Assembly (NCBI GenBank): GCA_029553375.1
Contig: JAKPCH010000039.1
Span: 1 to 64,000, forward strand
DNA: 64,000 bases
Source: Deltaproteobacteria bacterium
Lineage (GTDB): Bacteria > Desulfobacterota > Syntrophia > Syntrophales > UBA8958
Direction of reading: 5' to 3'
A model generated the notes under the pieces. It was not told where the DNA came from. It made no database searches and worked only from the letters and a program-made list of their open reading frames with translations. The stretch's first letter is position 1, and each line of letters starts with the position of its first letter. Of this stretch, positions 1-9,339 are shown one piece after another. Position numbers and translations under genes: made by a program.

Positions 1-13
1 GGGTGATCGGCAC

Positions 14-36
14 GGGCAAAACGGTCCGTTTTGCCC
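14..36. repeat. Perfect 11-bp inverted repeat
   Basis: GGGCAAAACGG (14-24) is followed by a single T and its exact complement (26-36). Part of the right arm is repeated directly at 36-45. No poly-T follows, so it is not an obvious terminator. Confidence 0.6.
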
Positions 37-97
37 CGTTTTGCCTCTCGGGGGGAAAAAAACGGGCCATTTTGGCCCAAAAAATTTCCCCCCTCCC

Positions 98-123
98 AAA
101 ACGGGCCGAAAGCGGCCGTTTTT
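98..123 (+). terminator. Terminator-like hairpin with T run
   Basis: AAAACGGGCCG (98-108), loop AAAG, then CGGCCGTTTTT (113-123). The arms pair with one bulged G and end in five T. It could end transcription entering from before the window; the A run on the left would also let it act in the other direction. Confidence 0.4.
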
Positions 124-199
124 GAGGGAAATTTCGACCGAATTTGTTAGTATAATATGGGCGCTATATTAGAACAAAAACGGCCGACCGCGGGGGTAT

Positions 200-268
200 G
201 TCGGCGCGCCGACGTAGGTAGACTACCTGAAATCATTGAGGAATCGGCGATCGACAAAAAATTTCCCC
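200..268 (+). repeat. Repeat family A, copy 1
   Basis: A perfect 14-bp palindrome (200-213, core TCGGCGCGCCGA) is followed by a second small hairpin (AGGTAG-A-CTACCT, 216-228), then ATCATTGAGGAATCGG (232-247) and an A-rich/C-rich tail. The same order occurs in two other copies, one inverted at 536-603 and one at 7432-7497. Confidence 0.65.
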
Positions 269-336
269 CCCCGAATTTTTCTTCCCTCACCAAAAGCACC
301 GCCGGGGAGAAGCCCCTAAAAGCCTAACAACTTTTG

Positions 337-360
337 GGGGTCAGACCTCAAAAATTAGCG
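337..360 (+). repeat. Repeat family B, copy 1
   Basis: GGGGTCAG, six variable bases, then AAAATTAGCG. The same 24-base layout, with the same ends, is found inverted at 57457-57480. From memory, GGGGTCAG-type ends are common near REP-associated tyrosine transposases, but no transposase is present here. Confidence 0.45.
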
Positions 361-535
361 TTTTGACCGCCTTGGTTCGTCCTGGCCCAAGAGGTGACAG
401 GGCCGGATGCAGGGCAAGGGACGACCCGGCTCCCCGGCGGCGGTTCCGAAGGGGGTGGTTCGCGGCGGTCCGGGGTTGACAAGGACATAGGACAAGCCAG
501 GGGGATACCCTTGGAGGGGGGCATTTTGGGGAGGG

Positions 536-603
536 AAAATTTTTTGTCTGTCGCTGATTGATCAATGATTCCATATAGTTTACCTATGCCGGAGCTCCGG
601 CAT
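536..603 (-). repeat. Repeat family A, copy 2 (inverted)
   Basis: Read on the minus strand, an 18-bp perfect palindrome (586-603, core CCGGAGCTCCGG) is followed by TAGGTAAACTAT, then ATCATTGATCAATCAG and a run of A. It matches copy 1 in order and spacing. Copies 1 and 2 face each other about 270 bases apart. Confidence 0.65.
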
Positions 604-874
604 ACCCTTGCGGAAGTCCCTTTTCAATCTGACATGGAAAGACCCTCCACAATTCCACGATCCGCCGAAAACCGCCCTTCCATTTCAATATGTTACGAAT
701 CGCTTATCACGGCTGTGGTTTTAGGTGTTGACCGCGGCGGGGTTTTTGTGCGTTATGGTGAACGTGCTCTTGTCTCCGGGTGAGCAGCCGACGGGGCCCG
801 CACTCGACCTTCTCACCAGGGCGGACACGCCCTTTCGAGAAGGCGGTAGTCGAGTGGAAAAACGGTGTATCTCC

Positions 875-3800
875 ATGAAAATCGGTGACTTCGTGAAAAG
901 GTTCGTCCCCCGCACCTTCAGGGGCCGTCTCGTTCTCTTCGCCGTGGTGGCGGGTTTGATCCCCACGGTGATCTTCACCCTCCTCATCGCCTTCCAATGC
1001 CCCCTCCTCATCGGAGGGATCGGGGAGACCGTCGCCCGTTCTCAGGCCGAGGCCCTGGTCAAGACCCAGGAGATCATCAGGAGGGAAGCGGAAGAGCGGA
1101 TCCGACAGAAGGCCGTGGACGTGGCCCGTCAGGTGGACCTCTTCCTGGCCGCCCACCCGAAGGCCACGGTCGCCTCCCTCCGCAGAAGCGGGGAGTTCCG
1201 CCGCATCGCCGTCCAGCCCGTGGGCATGACGGGTTACACGGCCCTCCACGAGGCCCGCGGCGGGGCCCGCAACCTCGTCCACCCCTCGCCGGCCGTGGAA
1301 AACCGGGAACTCGCCGACCTGGCGGAGACCATGCCGGAGTTCTGGGACATCATCGCCCGCGGCCGGGGGGGTGAAGCCGCCGATGGCTTCTACCGGTGGC
1401 GGGAAGGGGACGGCACAACCCGTGAGAAGTTCATGTACGTCATGCCCATCAAGCGCCGCACCGCCGACGGTGTCCCCCTGGCCGTCGCCGCCACGACCTA
1501 CGTGGACGAGTTCCTCCGGCCGATGGCGGAGATCGCCGCCATCTCCCGCCGCTCCACGGACGACATCCTCCGTTCCTCGGCGACACTCCTCCGTTCTTTG
1601 ACCCTCCAGGGGGCGGTCATCCTCGCCGTCACCGCCCTGTTGGTCGTACCGTGGGCCATGTTAGTGGGCCGCCGCCTTGCCCGTTTCATGAACGACCTCC
1701 GCCGGGCGACGGGAGAGATCAACCGGGGCAACTACTCCTTCCGCCTCCCCCCTCCCGCCCTCGGGGACACGGCGGAACTGGCGGCGGACTTCAACGCCAT
1801 GGCGGCGCACCTGGAGGCCACGACGGTCTCCAAGGAACGCCTCGAGGAGAGCGAAGGCAAGCTCACGGGGATCCTCGACTTTCTCCCCGACCCCACCTTC
1901 GCCGTCGACCGAGAGGGAAAGGTCATTTTCTGGAACCGGGCCATGGAGGAACTGACGGGCCGGAAAAGAGAGGAGATGTTGGGGAAGGGCGATGGTTGTT
2001 ACGCCCTGACCTTCTACGGGGCGAAACGGCCCATGCTCGTCGACTACATCCTCGACCGCACCCTGGATAAGGAATGGAATTACGAGAATTTTTGGTGGGA
2101 AGGGGATGTCCTCGTAGCCGAGGGCCCTGTGACGGGCCTGCCCGGAGGCGGTCGTGTCCTCTGGGGTAAGGCCACCCTCATCCGGGACACCCGGGGCATG
2201 GTCATAGGCGCCATCGAGACCGTCCGGGACATCACGGCGCAAAAGGAGGCGGAACATGTCCTGAAGGAAAGCGAGGAGCGTTTCTACAAGATATTCAAGC
2301 ACTCCCCCGCCGCCCTGGCCATCTCCGAGCTGGAGACGGGTCGATATCTCGAGGTGAATGATGCCTGCACCCGCTTGCTCGACTACGGCCGGGAGGAGAT
2401 GATCGGCCGCACCTCACGGGAGCTGGGTCTCTGGGTCGAGCCGTCCGACTGGGAGCGGTGGGTGGAGATGCTCAACACCCATGGTCTTTTCCACGACGAG
2501 CCCGCCACCTTCCGCTCCCGGACGGGGCGGCTGCTAAAAACCCGTGCCTCGGCGGTGAAGATGAATCTGGGCGGCCGGGAGGTCCTATTGACCATGGTGT
2601 ACGACGAGACCCAGCGATGGGAGGCGGAGGAGAGTCTCCGGCGTCTCAGCGCCGCCGTCGAGGAGGCGGCGGAGGCCATCGTCATCACGGATCCCAAAGG
2701 AATCATCCAGTACGTGAACCCCGCCTTCGAGAATATCACGGGCTACAGCCGGTCGGAGGCGGTGGGCCGGGAATACACTTTCTTGACCAGCGAATTGAAG
2801 GAGCCCGCAACCCACACCACTTTCCTCGAAGCCTTCATGGAAGGCCGCACCTGGCGGGGGCGCCTCACCGCCGGCCAGAAGGACGGGGAGGTGATCCACA
2901 TTGATTCCTCCATCAGCCCCATCCACGACGCCGGGGGCCGCATCACGGGCTACGTGTCCGTCCACCGGGATGTGACGGAAGGGGTGCGGATGGAGGCTCA
3001 GCTGCGCCAGGCCCAGAGGATGGAGGCCATCGGCGTTTTGGCCGGGGGGATCGCCCACGACTTCAACAACATCCTCGGGGCCCTTTTAGGTTTCGCCGAG
3101 CTGGCGAGGATCAAGACGACGGACCCGGCCGTCCTTCCCTACATCGACCAGATCGTCAAGGCCGCCGAACGGGGCCGAGATCTCGTGGGGCAGATCCTCT
3201 CCCTGAGCCGCCGCCGGGAAAAGGAGAAGCGGCCCCTCTCCGTGACGCCCATCGTCAAGGAGGCCCTGAAACTCATCCGATCCTCCGTTCCCTCCACCAT
3301 CGAGATCCGTCCTCGTTTCGAGACGGACCAGGACACAATCATAGGGGACCCGACGGAGATCCACCAGGTGGTGATGAACCTCTGCACCAATGCCGTTCAC
3401 GCCATGAGGGAGGGAGAGGGGGTTTTGGAGGTGACCCTGGGTCAAACGGAGAAGGGGCCCTCAGGGGGCACCGACGGCGGCCCTTCCCTGGAGATCGTCG
3501 TGAGGGACACGGGTGAGGGGATCGATACGGCCACCCTGGAGAAGATCTTCGATCCCTTCTTCACGACCAAAAAGCCCGGGGAGGGGACGGGTCTGGGGCT
3601 TTCCATCGTCTACGGCATCGTGCGGGACCACCAGGGAACCATCACCGTGGAGAGCGAGCGGGGCCGGGGATCGACCTTCACGGTCCGTCTCCCCCTTCTC
3701 ACCGTTCCACCCCCTCCGCAGGAACTGGAAACCCCAGCCATCCCCTATGGGCAAGGCCGTATCCTCTATGTCGATGACGAGGAACCCATAGCCGCCCTGG

Positions 3801-4111
3801 GAAAGGAGATGCTCACCTCCCTCGGTTACGAAGTAACGGTGTGCCACGGGGGCCCGGAGGCCCTGGAGGTGTTCAGGCGGGACCCCCAACGGTTCGACCT
3901 GGTCATCACCGACATGACCATGCCCCACATGACGGGCGCGGTCCTGGCGGCGGAACTGCTGAAGATACGCCCCGACCTCCCCGTGATCCTCATGACGGGC
4001 TTCAGTACCCAAATCGACGAGGAGGGTGCCAAACGGATCGGGATCCGATCCTTTCTCTTGAAGCCCGTCTCGTACCTCACCCTCGCCCGCACGGTGAAAG
4101 AGGCCCTGTAG
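875..4111 (+). CDS. Hybrid sensor histidine kinase (Cache-HAMP-PAS3-HisKA-HATPase-REC)
   Basis: A 1078-residue membrane-bound signal transducer. A transmembrane helix (about 18-41) and a second (about 244-264) bracket a periplasmic Cache-like sensor. HAMP (about 265-320) and three PAS domains (starting near 330, 469 and 588) follow. The HisKA domain has GGIAHDFNN with the phospho-accepting His at 728. The ATPase domain shows the N box, DTGEGID and [10 protein letters not shown]-terminal receiver (about 975-1078) carries the phospho-Asp at 1013 in [11 protein letters not shown] chose ATG 875 because the frame upstream (an ATG at 725) reads as low-complexity sequence before the first helix; the ribosome-binding site is weak. 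The receiver suggests an internal phosphorelay. There is no output regulator beside it, so the target is unknown. Confidence 0.88.
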   Translation: MKIGDFVKRFVPRTFRGRLVLFAVVAGLIPTVIFTLLIAFQCPLLIGGIGETVARSQAEALVKTQEIIRREAEERIRQKAVDVARQVDLFLAAHPKATVASLRRSGEFRRIAVQPVGMTGYTALHEARGGARNLVHPSPAVENRELADLAETMPEFWDIIARGRGGEAADGFYRWREGDGTTREKFMYVMPIKRRTADGVPLAVAATTYVDEFLRPMAEIAAISRRSTDDILRSSATLLRSLTLQGAVILAVTALLVVPWAMLVGRRLARFMNDLRRATGEINRGNYSFRLPPPALGDTAELAADFNAMAAHLEATTVSKERLEESEGKLTGILDFLPDPTFAVDREGKVIFWNRAMEELTGRKREEMLGKGDGCYALTFYGAKRPMLVDYILDRTLDKEWNYENFWWEGDVLVAEGPVTGLPGGGRVLWGKATLIRDTRGMVIGAIETVRDITAQKEAEHVLKESEERFYKIFKHSPAALAISELETGRYLEVNDACTRLLDYGREEMIGRTSRELGLWVEPSDWERWVEMLNTHGLFHDEPATFRSRTGRLLKTRASAVKMNLGGREVLLTMVYDETQRWEAEESLRRLSAAVEEAAEAIVITDPKGIIQYVNPAFENITGYSRSEAVGREYTFLTSELKEPATHTTFLEAFMEGRTWRGRLTAGQKDGEVIHIDSSISPIHDAGGRITGYVSVHRDVTEGVRMEAQLRQAQRMEAIGVLAGGIAHDFNNILGALLGFAELARIKTTDPAVLPYIDQIVKAAERGRDLVGQILSLSRRREKEKRPLSVTPIVKEALKLIRSSVPSTIEIRPRFETDQDTIIGDPTEIHQVVMNLCTNAVHAMREGEGVLEVTLGQTEKGPSGGTDGGPSLEIVVRDTGEGIDTATLEKIFDPFFTTKKPGEGTGLGLSIVYGIVRDHQGTITVESERGRGSTFTVRLPLLTVPPPPQELETPAIPYGQGRILYVDDEEPIAALGKEMLTSLGYEVTVCHGGPEALEVFRRDPQRFDLVITDMTMPHMTGAVLAAELLKIRPDLPVILMTGFSTQIDEEGAKRIGIRSFLLKPVSYLTLARTVKEAL

Positions 4112-4160
4112 ACGGCGCAAAACCCCAATTATATCCAGTAATTTCTGATATTTGGCACTC

Positions 4161-4179
4161 AAGGACTGCGTCCTTTTTT
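4161..4179 (+). terminator. Intrinsic terminator after the hybrid kinase
   Basis: AAGGAC, loop TGC, GTCCTT, then further T to 4179. It is a short perfect stem with a T run, 50 bases after the kinase stop codon and before the porin gene. Confidence 0.7.
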
Positions 4180-4304
4180 CGGTAAATTTAATCGTTTCTT
4201 CATCCCCCCTCAACGGCCCCTTAACAAACTTGTTCTATACGTACCGGCCGAGATCCCCACGTTCGTAGGGAATCAATCCATCGCGAGGGAAAGGAGAAAC
4301 GAGT

Positions 4305-5586
4305 ATGCATTGGAGAAAGATTACCTGTTGTCTGCTGATCGCTCTTTGCCTGTCCGCTTGGGGGGCAGGGGCGGAAGGGAAGACCACGGACCGGGAGCTG
4401 GTCGACCTCCTCCGTCAAAAGAACCTCATCTCCCAGGAAGAGGCGGACCGTTTGACCAAAAAGATCGAGGAGACGGAAAAGAAGGAAAAGGAAGACATCA
4501 AGAAAGAGGTCGCCAAGGGTGACTATCTGCCCGCGGCCCTGAAGGGGGTCAAACTCAGCTCGACGATCTACGCCTTCTGGGAGGGCAAGAGCAAATACGG
4601 AGGCAACGACGCCAACACCAACCAGTTCGTCCTGGATAGGGCCTATCTGACCCTGACCAAGGACTTCAACGAGCACCTCGCCATGAACTTCACGGCGGAC
4701 CTCTTCCGCTCCGCCGACGCCGACGAGGCCGCCAGCGGCCTCGAGTTGAGGATGAAGTACGCCTGCGCCGACCTGAAATTCTTCGGCACGGAGACCCTCG
4801 TCGGCATGGTGCCGACGCCTTCGGACGCCTACGACGGCTCCATCTGGCCCTTCCGCGTCCAGGGCAAGAACTACCTCGACGCCCTGGGCATCCAGTCCTC
4901 CGCCGACCTGGGGATCGTCAACCGGGGGGGTGTTCGGCGGCTACATGGATGAGGATTATCTCAAGTACGGCAACAAGACCTTCGGCGGCAAGTGGGGCGG
5001 CTATATGATCGGTCTCTACAACGGCGCCGGCTACGACCGCCAGGAGGCGAACAACAACAAGGTCGTCTCCGGTCTCCTCTACCTAAGGCCCCTGCCGACG
5101 ACGAACATCCTCAAGGGGCTCCAACTCGCCTACGTGGGGACCTACGGCCTCAGCAACCAAACCTACAACCCCGTGCCGGCAGGCAAAACGACCAACGCCT
5201 ACCCCGACTGGCGGACGAACATCATCCAGGCCTCCCTCGTCCATCCTTACTTCACCGTCATGGGCCAGTATTACTGGGGAACCTCTACCAAGACGGCCCG
5301 GGAGGACAAGGACCGCAAGGGTTACATCGCCTCCGCCTATGTCCGGGTGCCGTACGCAAACAAACTGCGGGTCTTCGGCAAGTACTATACCATCGACCCC
5401 GACACGGACCTCACGGCGTCGGCCAACCAGAAAAAAGATGAATACGCCGTTTACGCCGCGGGCCTGGCCTACGACTGGAGCAAGGAATTCATGCCCTTCT
5501 TCGCGTGGGAAAGGGAAGACAACAAGAAATTCTCCAATCGGACGGATTATGATAAGCACCAGATCGGCTTCCAGTTAAGGTTCTGA
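4305..5586 (+). pseudogene. Outer-membrane beta-barrel porin, frameshifted in a G7 tract
   Basis: The reading frame opens at ATG 4305 after a good Shine-Dalgarno (AAAGGAGAAA). It has a signal peptide (cut near residue 22), a short charged coiled-coil segment rich in E and K, then repeated amphipathic strands ending in a terminal phenylalanine (GFQLRF), all typical of Gram-negative porins. Within G7 at 4924-4930 the frame is lost: the first part runs to a stop at 4952 and the rest continues one frame over to 5586. One G fewer gives a continuous protein of about 426 residues (NRGVFGGYMDED across the joint). It may be a sequencing error, a true mutation or a slippage-switched gene. The substrate is unknown; the family resembles phosphate/oxyanion-selective porins. 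Confidence 0.75.
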
Positions 5587-5600
5587 TGGGGGACGGCGGC

Positions 5601-5624
5601 GGCGGGGCCCGCGGTGGCCCCGCC
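5601..5624 (+). other. GC-rich stem-loop without T run
   Basis: GGCGGGGCC, loop CGCGGT, GGCCCCGCC: a perfect 9-bp stem between the porin and arsC. There is no T tract, so it may stabilise the mRNA end or attenuate rather than be a standard intrinsic terminator. Confidence 0.4.
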
Positions 5625-5691
5625 CAGTCCCTCCCTTACCCTCTGTCTGCCGGCAACGGGAAAGAGACGACATTCGAGAGGTTGTGAAAAG

Positions 5692-6123
5692 ATGAAGAAA
5701 AAAGAAAGGGTCCTGTTCGTCTGCGTCCATAACAGCGCCAGGAGCCAGATGGCCGAGGCGTGGCTGAACCGGCTCTGCGGAGACCGTTTCGAGGGCCAAA
5801 GCGCCGGTCTGGAACCGGGGGTCCTCAACCCCCTGGCGGTGACCGTCATGGCCGAGGCGGGGATAGACATCTCGGCCAACCGGACGAAATCGGTCTTCGA
5901 GCTCGTTGAGGCGGGAACGACCTTTTCGTACGTCATAACGGTGTGCGACGAGACAAACGCCGAGAGATGCCCCGTCTTCCCCGGTTTCGCCAAACGCCTC
6001 CACTGGAGCTTCCCCGACCCCGCCTCCCTTAAGGGCGACTACGAAGAGCGACTCGCGGCCTGCCGCAAGATCCGCGACGCCATCAAAGACGCCGTCGTCG
6101 CCTGGTGCGCCTCTGTGCCGTGA
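5692..6123 (+). CDS. arsC: Arsenate reductase, thioredoxin-coupled ArsC type
   Basis: A 143-residue cytoplasmic enzyme of the low-molecular-weight protein tyrosine phosphatase fold that reduces arsenate to arsenite. The N-terminal loop has CVHNSARS, the CX5R motif (C11, R17). Two further cysteines, C85 and C93, sit where the resolving cysteines of Staphylococcus-type ArsC lie, so the thioredoxin-linked mechanism is likely and a plain tyrosine phosphatase is less likely. ATG 5692 follows a weak purine-rich stretch; the frame upstream has no family similarity. There is no arsR or arsenite pump beside it. An arsenite methyltransferase is encoded about 43 kb away. Confidence 0.85.
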   Translation: MKKKERVLFVCVHNSARSQMAEAWLNRLCGDRFEGQSAGLEPGVLNPLAVTVMAEAGIDISANRTKSVFELVEAGTTFSYVITVCDETNAERCPVFPGFAKRLHWSFPDPASLKGDYEERLAACRKIRDAIKDAVVAWCASVP

Positions 6124-6146
6124 GTCCCTCCTACCGGTAAACCCCG

Positions 6147-6164
6147 CCCGGCCCCTTGGCCGGG
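6147..6164 (+). terminator. Stem-loop after arsC
   Basis: CCCGGCC, loop CCTT, GGCCGGG: a perfect 7-bp stem 24 bases after the arsC stop. The bases that follow are not T-rich, so termination efficiency is uncertain. Confidence 0.4.
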
Positions 6165-6264
6165 AACAGTTGATTAGGCGCTTCTCACCCCTTGATTTGT
6201 CTCTTGCCATTTCACGGCCCTGCGCAGTAAGCATTGTGTCCCCCCATCAGAAAAGGAGGCAGCC

Positions 6265-6513
6265 GTGGAATTCCAAGAGACGAGGGTCTATTTCTACAGC
6301 GGCTACAAGGCCGTCGTCCGACCCCTGGCCTTCGACTACGAGGGCCGGCGCCGGGAGGTCGAGGAGATCCTGGACCGCTGGTACGAGGGAGACCGGGACG
6401 CCGCCCGGCCCGTGGTGAACTATTTCAAGGTCAAAACGGAGGAGGGCGGTGTCTTTCTCGTGCGCTACGACTCCTCCTCCGACACCTGGGCGGTACGTCC
6501 CCTGGGCGATTGA
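6265..6513 (+). CDS. Small conserved-looking protein of unknown function
   Basis: An 82-residue protein with no signal peptide or membrane segment. It starts at GTG 6265, decided by a strong AGGAGG at 6254-6259. The sequence is rich in aromatic and charged residues, with a central segment EVEEILDRWYEGD and a second half (YFKVKTEEG, FLVRYDSSSDTW) that looks like a small beta sheet. I do not recognise the family. It is separated by a short gap from arsC and is convergent with the Mut7-C gene, so context gives little. Compact composition and a strong ribosome-binding site support it being real. Confidence 0.7.
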   Translation: MEFQETRVYFYSGYKAVVRPLAFDYEGRRREVEEILDRWYEGDRDAARPVVNYFKVKTEEGGVFLVRYDSSSDTWAVRPLGD

Positions 6514-6531
6514 GGCCCCCCCGCGGCGGTC

Positions 6532-7020
6532 TTAAGGAGGAGATGGCGCTTCCCCGCGGCACGTGGACAGCCACCGCCCGATGCGCCCCTTCATGCCTTC
6601 GTAGTGGCTCCCCGGCCAGTAGACCCGGCCGCAGGTGGGGCACCGGCAGAACTCGTCCGTGACGGTGAAAACCCCCGGTGGCACGAGGTGCCGCACCGCC
6701 TCCGCCGCCGCCGGTCTCAGGGGGGTGTTGCACTCCAGGCAGCGGGTAAAGGGGCGAATCCGGCCCTCCAGGGAAAAGACCCGCAACAATTCCACGATCT
6801 GCTCGTCCGGGTCCGTCGAGGCGGGGCGGAAGCTGTTGATCCGCCCGTCGGCGAGGATACCCCCGTCCCGGGTCAGGACGATCCGCCCCTCTTTTCGGGC
6901 CGTGCGGACGATCTCCCCGTCCTCCAGGTCCCGGCGGTAAAGGGTGTCGAAACCCAGGAGGCGCAGCCAGCGGGCGAGCCTCCCCAAGTGGACGTCGCAG
7001 AGGAAACGCGGAACCGCCAT
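6532..7020 (-). CDS. Mut7-C RNase-like domain protein with zinc ribbon
   Basis: A 162-residue cytoplasmic protein of the Mut7-C family (PIN-like fold fused to a zinc ribbon), thought to act on RNA. The N-terminal part contains the characteristic FLCDVHLGRLARWLRLLGFD and VLTRDGG. The C-terminal ribbon has two cysteine pairs, CLEC and CPTC. ATG 7020 was chosen because AGGCGG lies about ten bases upstream; a GTG at 7044 in the same frame is an alternative. It is a stand-alone gene, convergent with the small gene at 6265-6513. The biological role in bacteria is not established. Confidence 0.85.
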   Translation of the reverse strand: MAVPRFLCDVHLGRLARWLRLLGFDTLYRRDLEDGEIVRTARKEGRIVLTRDGGILADGRINSFRPASTDPDEQIVELLRVFSLEGRIRPFTRCLECNTPLRPAAAEAVRHLVPPGVFTVTDEFCRCPTCGRVYWPGSHYEGMKGRIGRWLSTCRGEAPSPP

Positions 7021-7800
7021 AGCCGTTTTGCCGCCTAAAATCACCTTTTCCCCGGAATTTATGTCCCTACCTCAGCCGGGCACGGCACCTCGGGCAGCCA
7101 TGGGGAAGCCCGTTGCACCGAACGCAGCGATAATCGGAGGTCACGATCACCCCAAGGCACAAACAGGACCGTCACGGGGACGGGCATGACGAAGAAAGGG
7201 TATCCACATCAAAATTAAGCAAATCAACAGGGCCGACAAAAACGCCATGGCCATACGGAATGTTTTGCCCGCCGATTCGACCCGAAAATATAGAAAACGG
7301 CTACCTGGTGTCAACACGGCAAAGAGGCGGGGCCTCGCAAATCCCCCCCGTCCTCCCTTTGTCCCGCCGGGTCGTCCCTCTGGGGAGTCGGCGGCGCCGA
7401 CTCCGGGTTAAGGACCCGCCCGGAGGTGAGCATCGGAGTTCCGATACAGGTTAGCTATACGATATCATTGAGGAATCGGTCACGTTAAAAAAATCCCTGT
7501 CTGGGCGGGCCTTCCGGGCTCTTGAGAGACGGAAAGCCGCGTTGGACAATGGTTTATAGATCACGCCCCGGCGGAATTCTGCCGTCATCGGGGGGAACGG
7601 GAGGACACGACAAACCTTTTACCCTCATAAACAGTCAAATGAAAACGAGCCGTTACGAATCAGTCATGATGTCTACCGATTTTGGTTTTCCCACCAACGG
7701 GAAAATTGATATAGAAGCGGTGCCCGTAAAGCACGCCGTCACTTTCGACCGGCGAGGACGGCGCTTTGGGGCGGCTGAAAACCTTAAAGGGGGAAGGTTT
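7021..7800. other. Long gap with repeat copy, no clear gene
   Basis: No supported gene. It contains a perfect hairpin (GGAGTCGGC, loop GGC, GCCGACTCC, 7384-7404) and family A repeat copy 3. The open frame leading into the phasin-like gene from 7522 lacks a plausible start or protein-like content before 7801. The region is more AT-rich than its neighbours. Confidence 0.6.
7432..7497 (+). repeat. Repeat family A, copy 3
   Basis: ATCGGA-GT-TCCGAT (7432-7445), then CAGGTTAGCTATACG, then ATCATTGAGGAATCGG and an A run. The 16-base tag is identical to that of copy 1, about 7.2 kb away, while the palindrome sequence differs but its symmetry is kept. A second hairpin (7384-7404) lies just before it. 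Confidence 0.65.
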
Positions 7801-8067
7801 ATGGATCCGAGACAACTCTCCAGACAGATTTTCGATTTCCACAAGGCGGTCTTTGAGAGGTCCTTAGCCGCGGTGGTGATCATGCAGGACCAGGCGGAAA
7901 AGGTGTTCCACCTGTGGATGGACCAGAACCCCTGGTTCCCTGCCGAGGGCAGGAAGGCCATGGAGGAATGGATGAAGGGCTACAAGAAAAGCCGGGACGA
8001 ATTCAAAACCAGGGTCTTGGAGGGTTATGAAAGGATGGAGGCGTACCTGGCGCCGAAGGCGGATTGA
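7801..8067 (+). CDS. Phasin-like small helical protein
   Basis: An 88-residue, entirely helical-looking protein with no signal peptide. ATG 7801 follows GGGGGAAGG at good spacing. The pattern (DFHKAVFERSLAAVVIMQDQ, then WMDQNPWFPAEG, then a long charged helix) matches small phasin-like proteins that coat polyhydroxyalkanoate granules. A PHA synthase gene is in the same window at 25051-26781, which supports the idea. It is followed 22 bases later by the DsbA-like gene. The call rests on overall pattern rather than a diagnostic motif, so a general helical protein of other function is possible. Confidence 0.6.
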   Translation: MDPRQLSRQIFDFHKAVFERSLAAVVIMQDQAEKVFHLWMDQNPWFPAEGRKAMEEWMKGYKKSRDEFKTRVLEGYERMEAYLAPKAD

Positions 8068-8089
8068 CGGGAAAAGGGAGGACTTCTTC

Positions 8090-8692
8090 ATGGGTCTTGG
8101 AGTCGTGAAAGGGAAAACGGCCGCCGGTCGTTTGTCGGTGATATTGACCTTGACCGTCGCCCTATGGACGTTGACGGGAGGCGCCGCCCCGGCGTGGGGG
8201 GATTCCTTCCCCACCTACGGCACCGGGCCGGTACAGGTCAGGATCTATACGGATTACTTCTGCCCCCCCTGCCGGGCCATGGAGCCGGAGCTCGAACCCC
8301 TTTTGATAAGGCTCGTCGAGGGCGGCGTCATCACCGTCACCCTGGTCGACACCCCCTTCAGCAAACACACGGCCCTCTACGCGCGCTATTTTCTCTACGC
8401 CCTTGACCGGCATAACGCCTTCGGCCATGCCCTCCTCGTCCGCAACACCCTCTTCGAGGCGGCGGCGAACCGCCACGTCACGACGAAGGAGCGGATCGAA
8501 GAACTCTTCAAGGACAAGGGCATCTCCTTCCGGGAATTCGACACCGCCGGGGCCTTCCAACGTTACAACGCCCTGATCCGGGAGGATAACATCGACGCGA
8601 CACCGAGTTGCGTCATCATCCGGTCGGCGAAGAAGGAGAAGTTCGTCGGCGGCCCGGACATAATAAAGGCCCTGCGGGAGTTGCACCGTTAG
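8090..8692 (+). CDS. Exported DsbA-like thiol:disulfide protein
   Basis: A 200-residue protein with an N-terminal signal segment ending near AWG-DS and a thioredoxin-like domain. The active site is CPPC (C58, C61), and a cis-proline loop is suggested by DATPSCVII. It should act in the periplasm, forming or isomerising disulfides in exported proteins. ATG 8090 follows AAAGGGAGGA. The next gene, 43 bases on, encodes a VKOR/DsbB-like membrane protein, the expected partner that would reoxidise it and pass electrons to quinone. Multihaem cytochrome maturation and other exported cysteine proteins are possible clients, but this is inference. Confidence 0.82.
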   Translation: MGLGVVKGKTAAGRLSVILTLTVALWTLTGGAAPAWGDSFPTYGTGPVQVRIYTDYFCPPCRAMEPELEPLLIRLVEGGVITVTLVDTPFSKHTALYARYFLYALDRHNAFGHALLVRNTLFEAAANRHVTTKERIEELFKDKGISFREFDTAGAFQRYNALIREDNIDATPSCVIIRSAKKEKFVGGPDIIKALRELHR

Positions 8693-8735
8693 GGGGGTAC
8701 CGGTAAGGGGGCCCCTTCATAAGCCGGGAAGAACC

Positions 8736-9188
8736 ATGAAGGGGGAGACAATAAGAAAAGGGGCGAACCTCGCGCTCCCCGTCATCGCCGTGGGGCTGCT
8801 GATCTTCTACGAGCTGTGCGACACGGCCTGCTCCTCCCTGCGGGGGACTTTTTTGGGGATCGATCTGAAGATCGTGGGCGTCCTGTTCATGGCCGTGTTT
8901 CTGGGGACGCTGCCTTTCGGCAAAATGCCGTCCCTCGCCGGCCCAATGGAGCACCTGCGGACGATGATGCTCGCCGGTGCCGTGGGCGGCGAGGTCATCC
9001 TCGTCCGCTTCCAGGTCGTCAACGACACCTACTGCCCCCTCTGCCTGGCCTTCGGCCTCTGCGTCCTCGCCCTCTTCGCTGCCAACGTCCCGCGCATGAA
9101 CAGATATCTCGCCGCGGCCGCCTTCGTCGCCGGGGCCGCGGCCTTTGCCCTGTTCTTCCGGGGATCCGTCCTGCCCCTCTACTCATGA
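8736..9188 (+). CDS. VKOR/DsbB-like quinone-linked disulfide oxidase
   Basis: A 150-residue integral membrane protein with about four transmembrane helices. It has a loop cysteine pair C28 and C32 (CDTAC) and a CPLC motif (C100, C103) at the start of a later helix, plus a serine pair after the first cysteines. This is the arrangement of vitamin K epoxide reductase-like or DsbB-like enzymes that move disulfides from quinone to a periplasmic partner. The partner is most likely the DsbA-like protein encoded just upstream. The loop pair is spaced more tightly than I recall for classic VKOR, so a DsbB-type relative is possible. Confidence 0.7.
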   Translation: MKGETIRKGANLALPVIAVGLLIFYELCDTACSSLRGTFLGIDLKIVGVLFMAVFLGTLPFGKMPSLAGPMEHLRTMMLAGAVGGEVILVRFQVVNDTYCPLCLAFGLCVLALFAANVPRMNRYLAAAAFVAGAAAFALFFRGSVLPLYS

Positions 9189-9339
9189 GACCCGGAGAAT
9201 AAGGGACGGATCCCACCCCCCTTCCCGAGGTCGTGCAACGCAGACGCCCCGTGAAGGGCCTTACCGCCCCTTAAGCACCCATCCCGACCCGGCCCGGCCG
9301 GCAAGGGGGAAGATCTCCGCGGAACGGTTGATCGCCCCC

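Larger units (their letters stand above)
1..874. other. Non-coding region with hairpins and repeats
   Basis: No convincing gene lies here. The stretch holds several inverted repeats, two copies of repeat family A (about 200-268 and 536-603, in opposite orientation) and one copy of repeat family B (337-360). Short open frames within it have no recognisable content. The right-hand part is the leader of the hybrid sensor kinase. Confidence 0.7.

Noticed and set aside
565-783. Short plus-strand gene before the hybrid kinase
   Set aside because: It starts inside a repeat copy, has no ribosome-binding site and shows no protein-like pattern.
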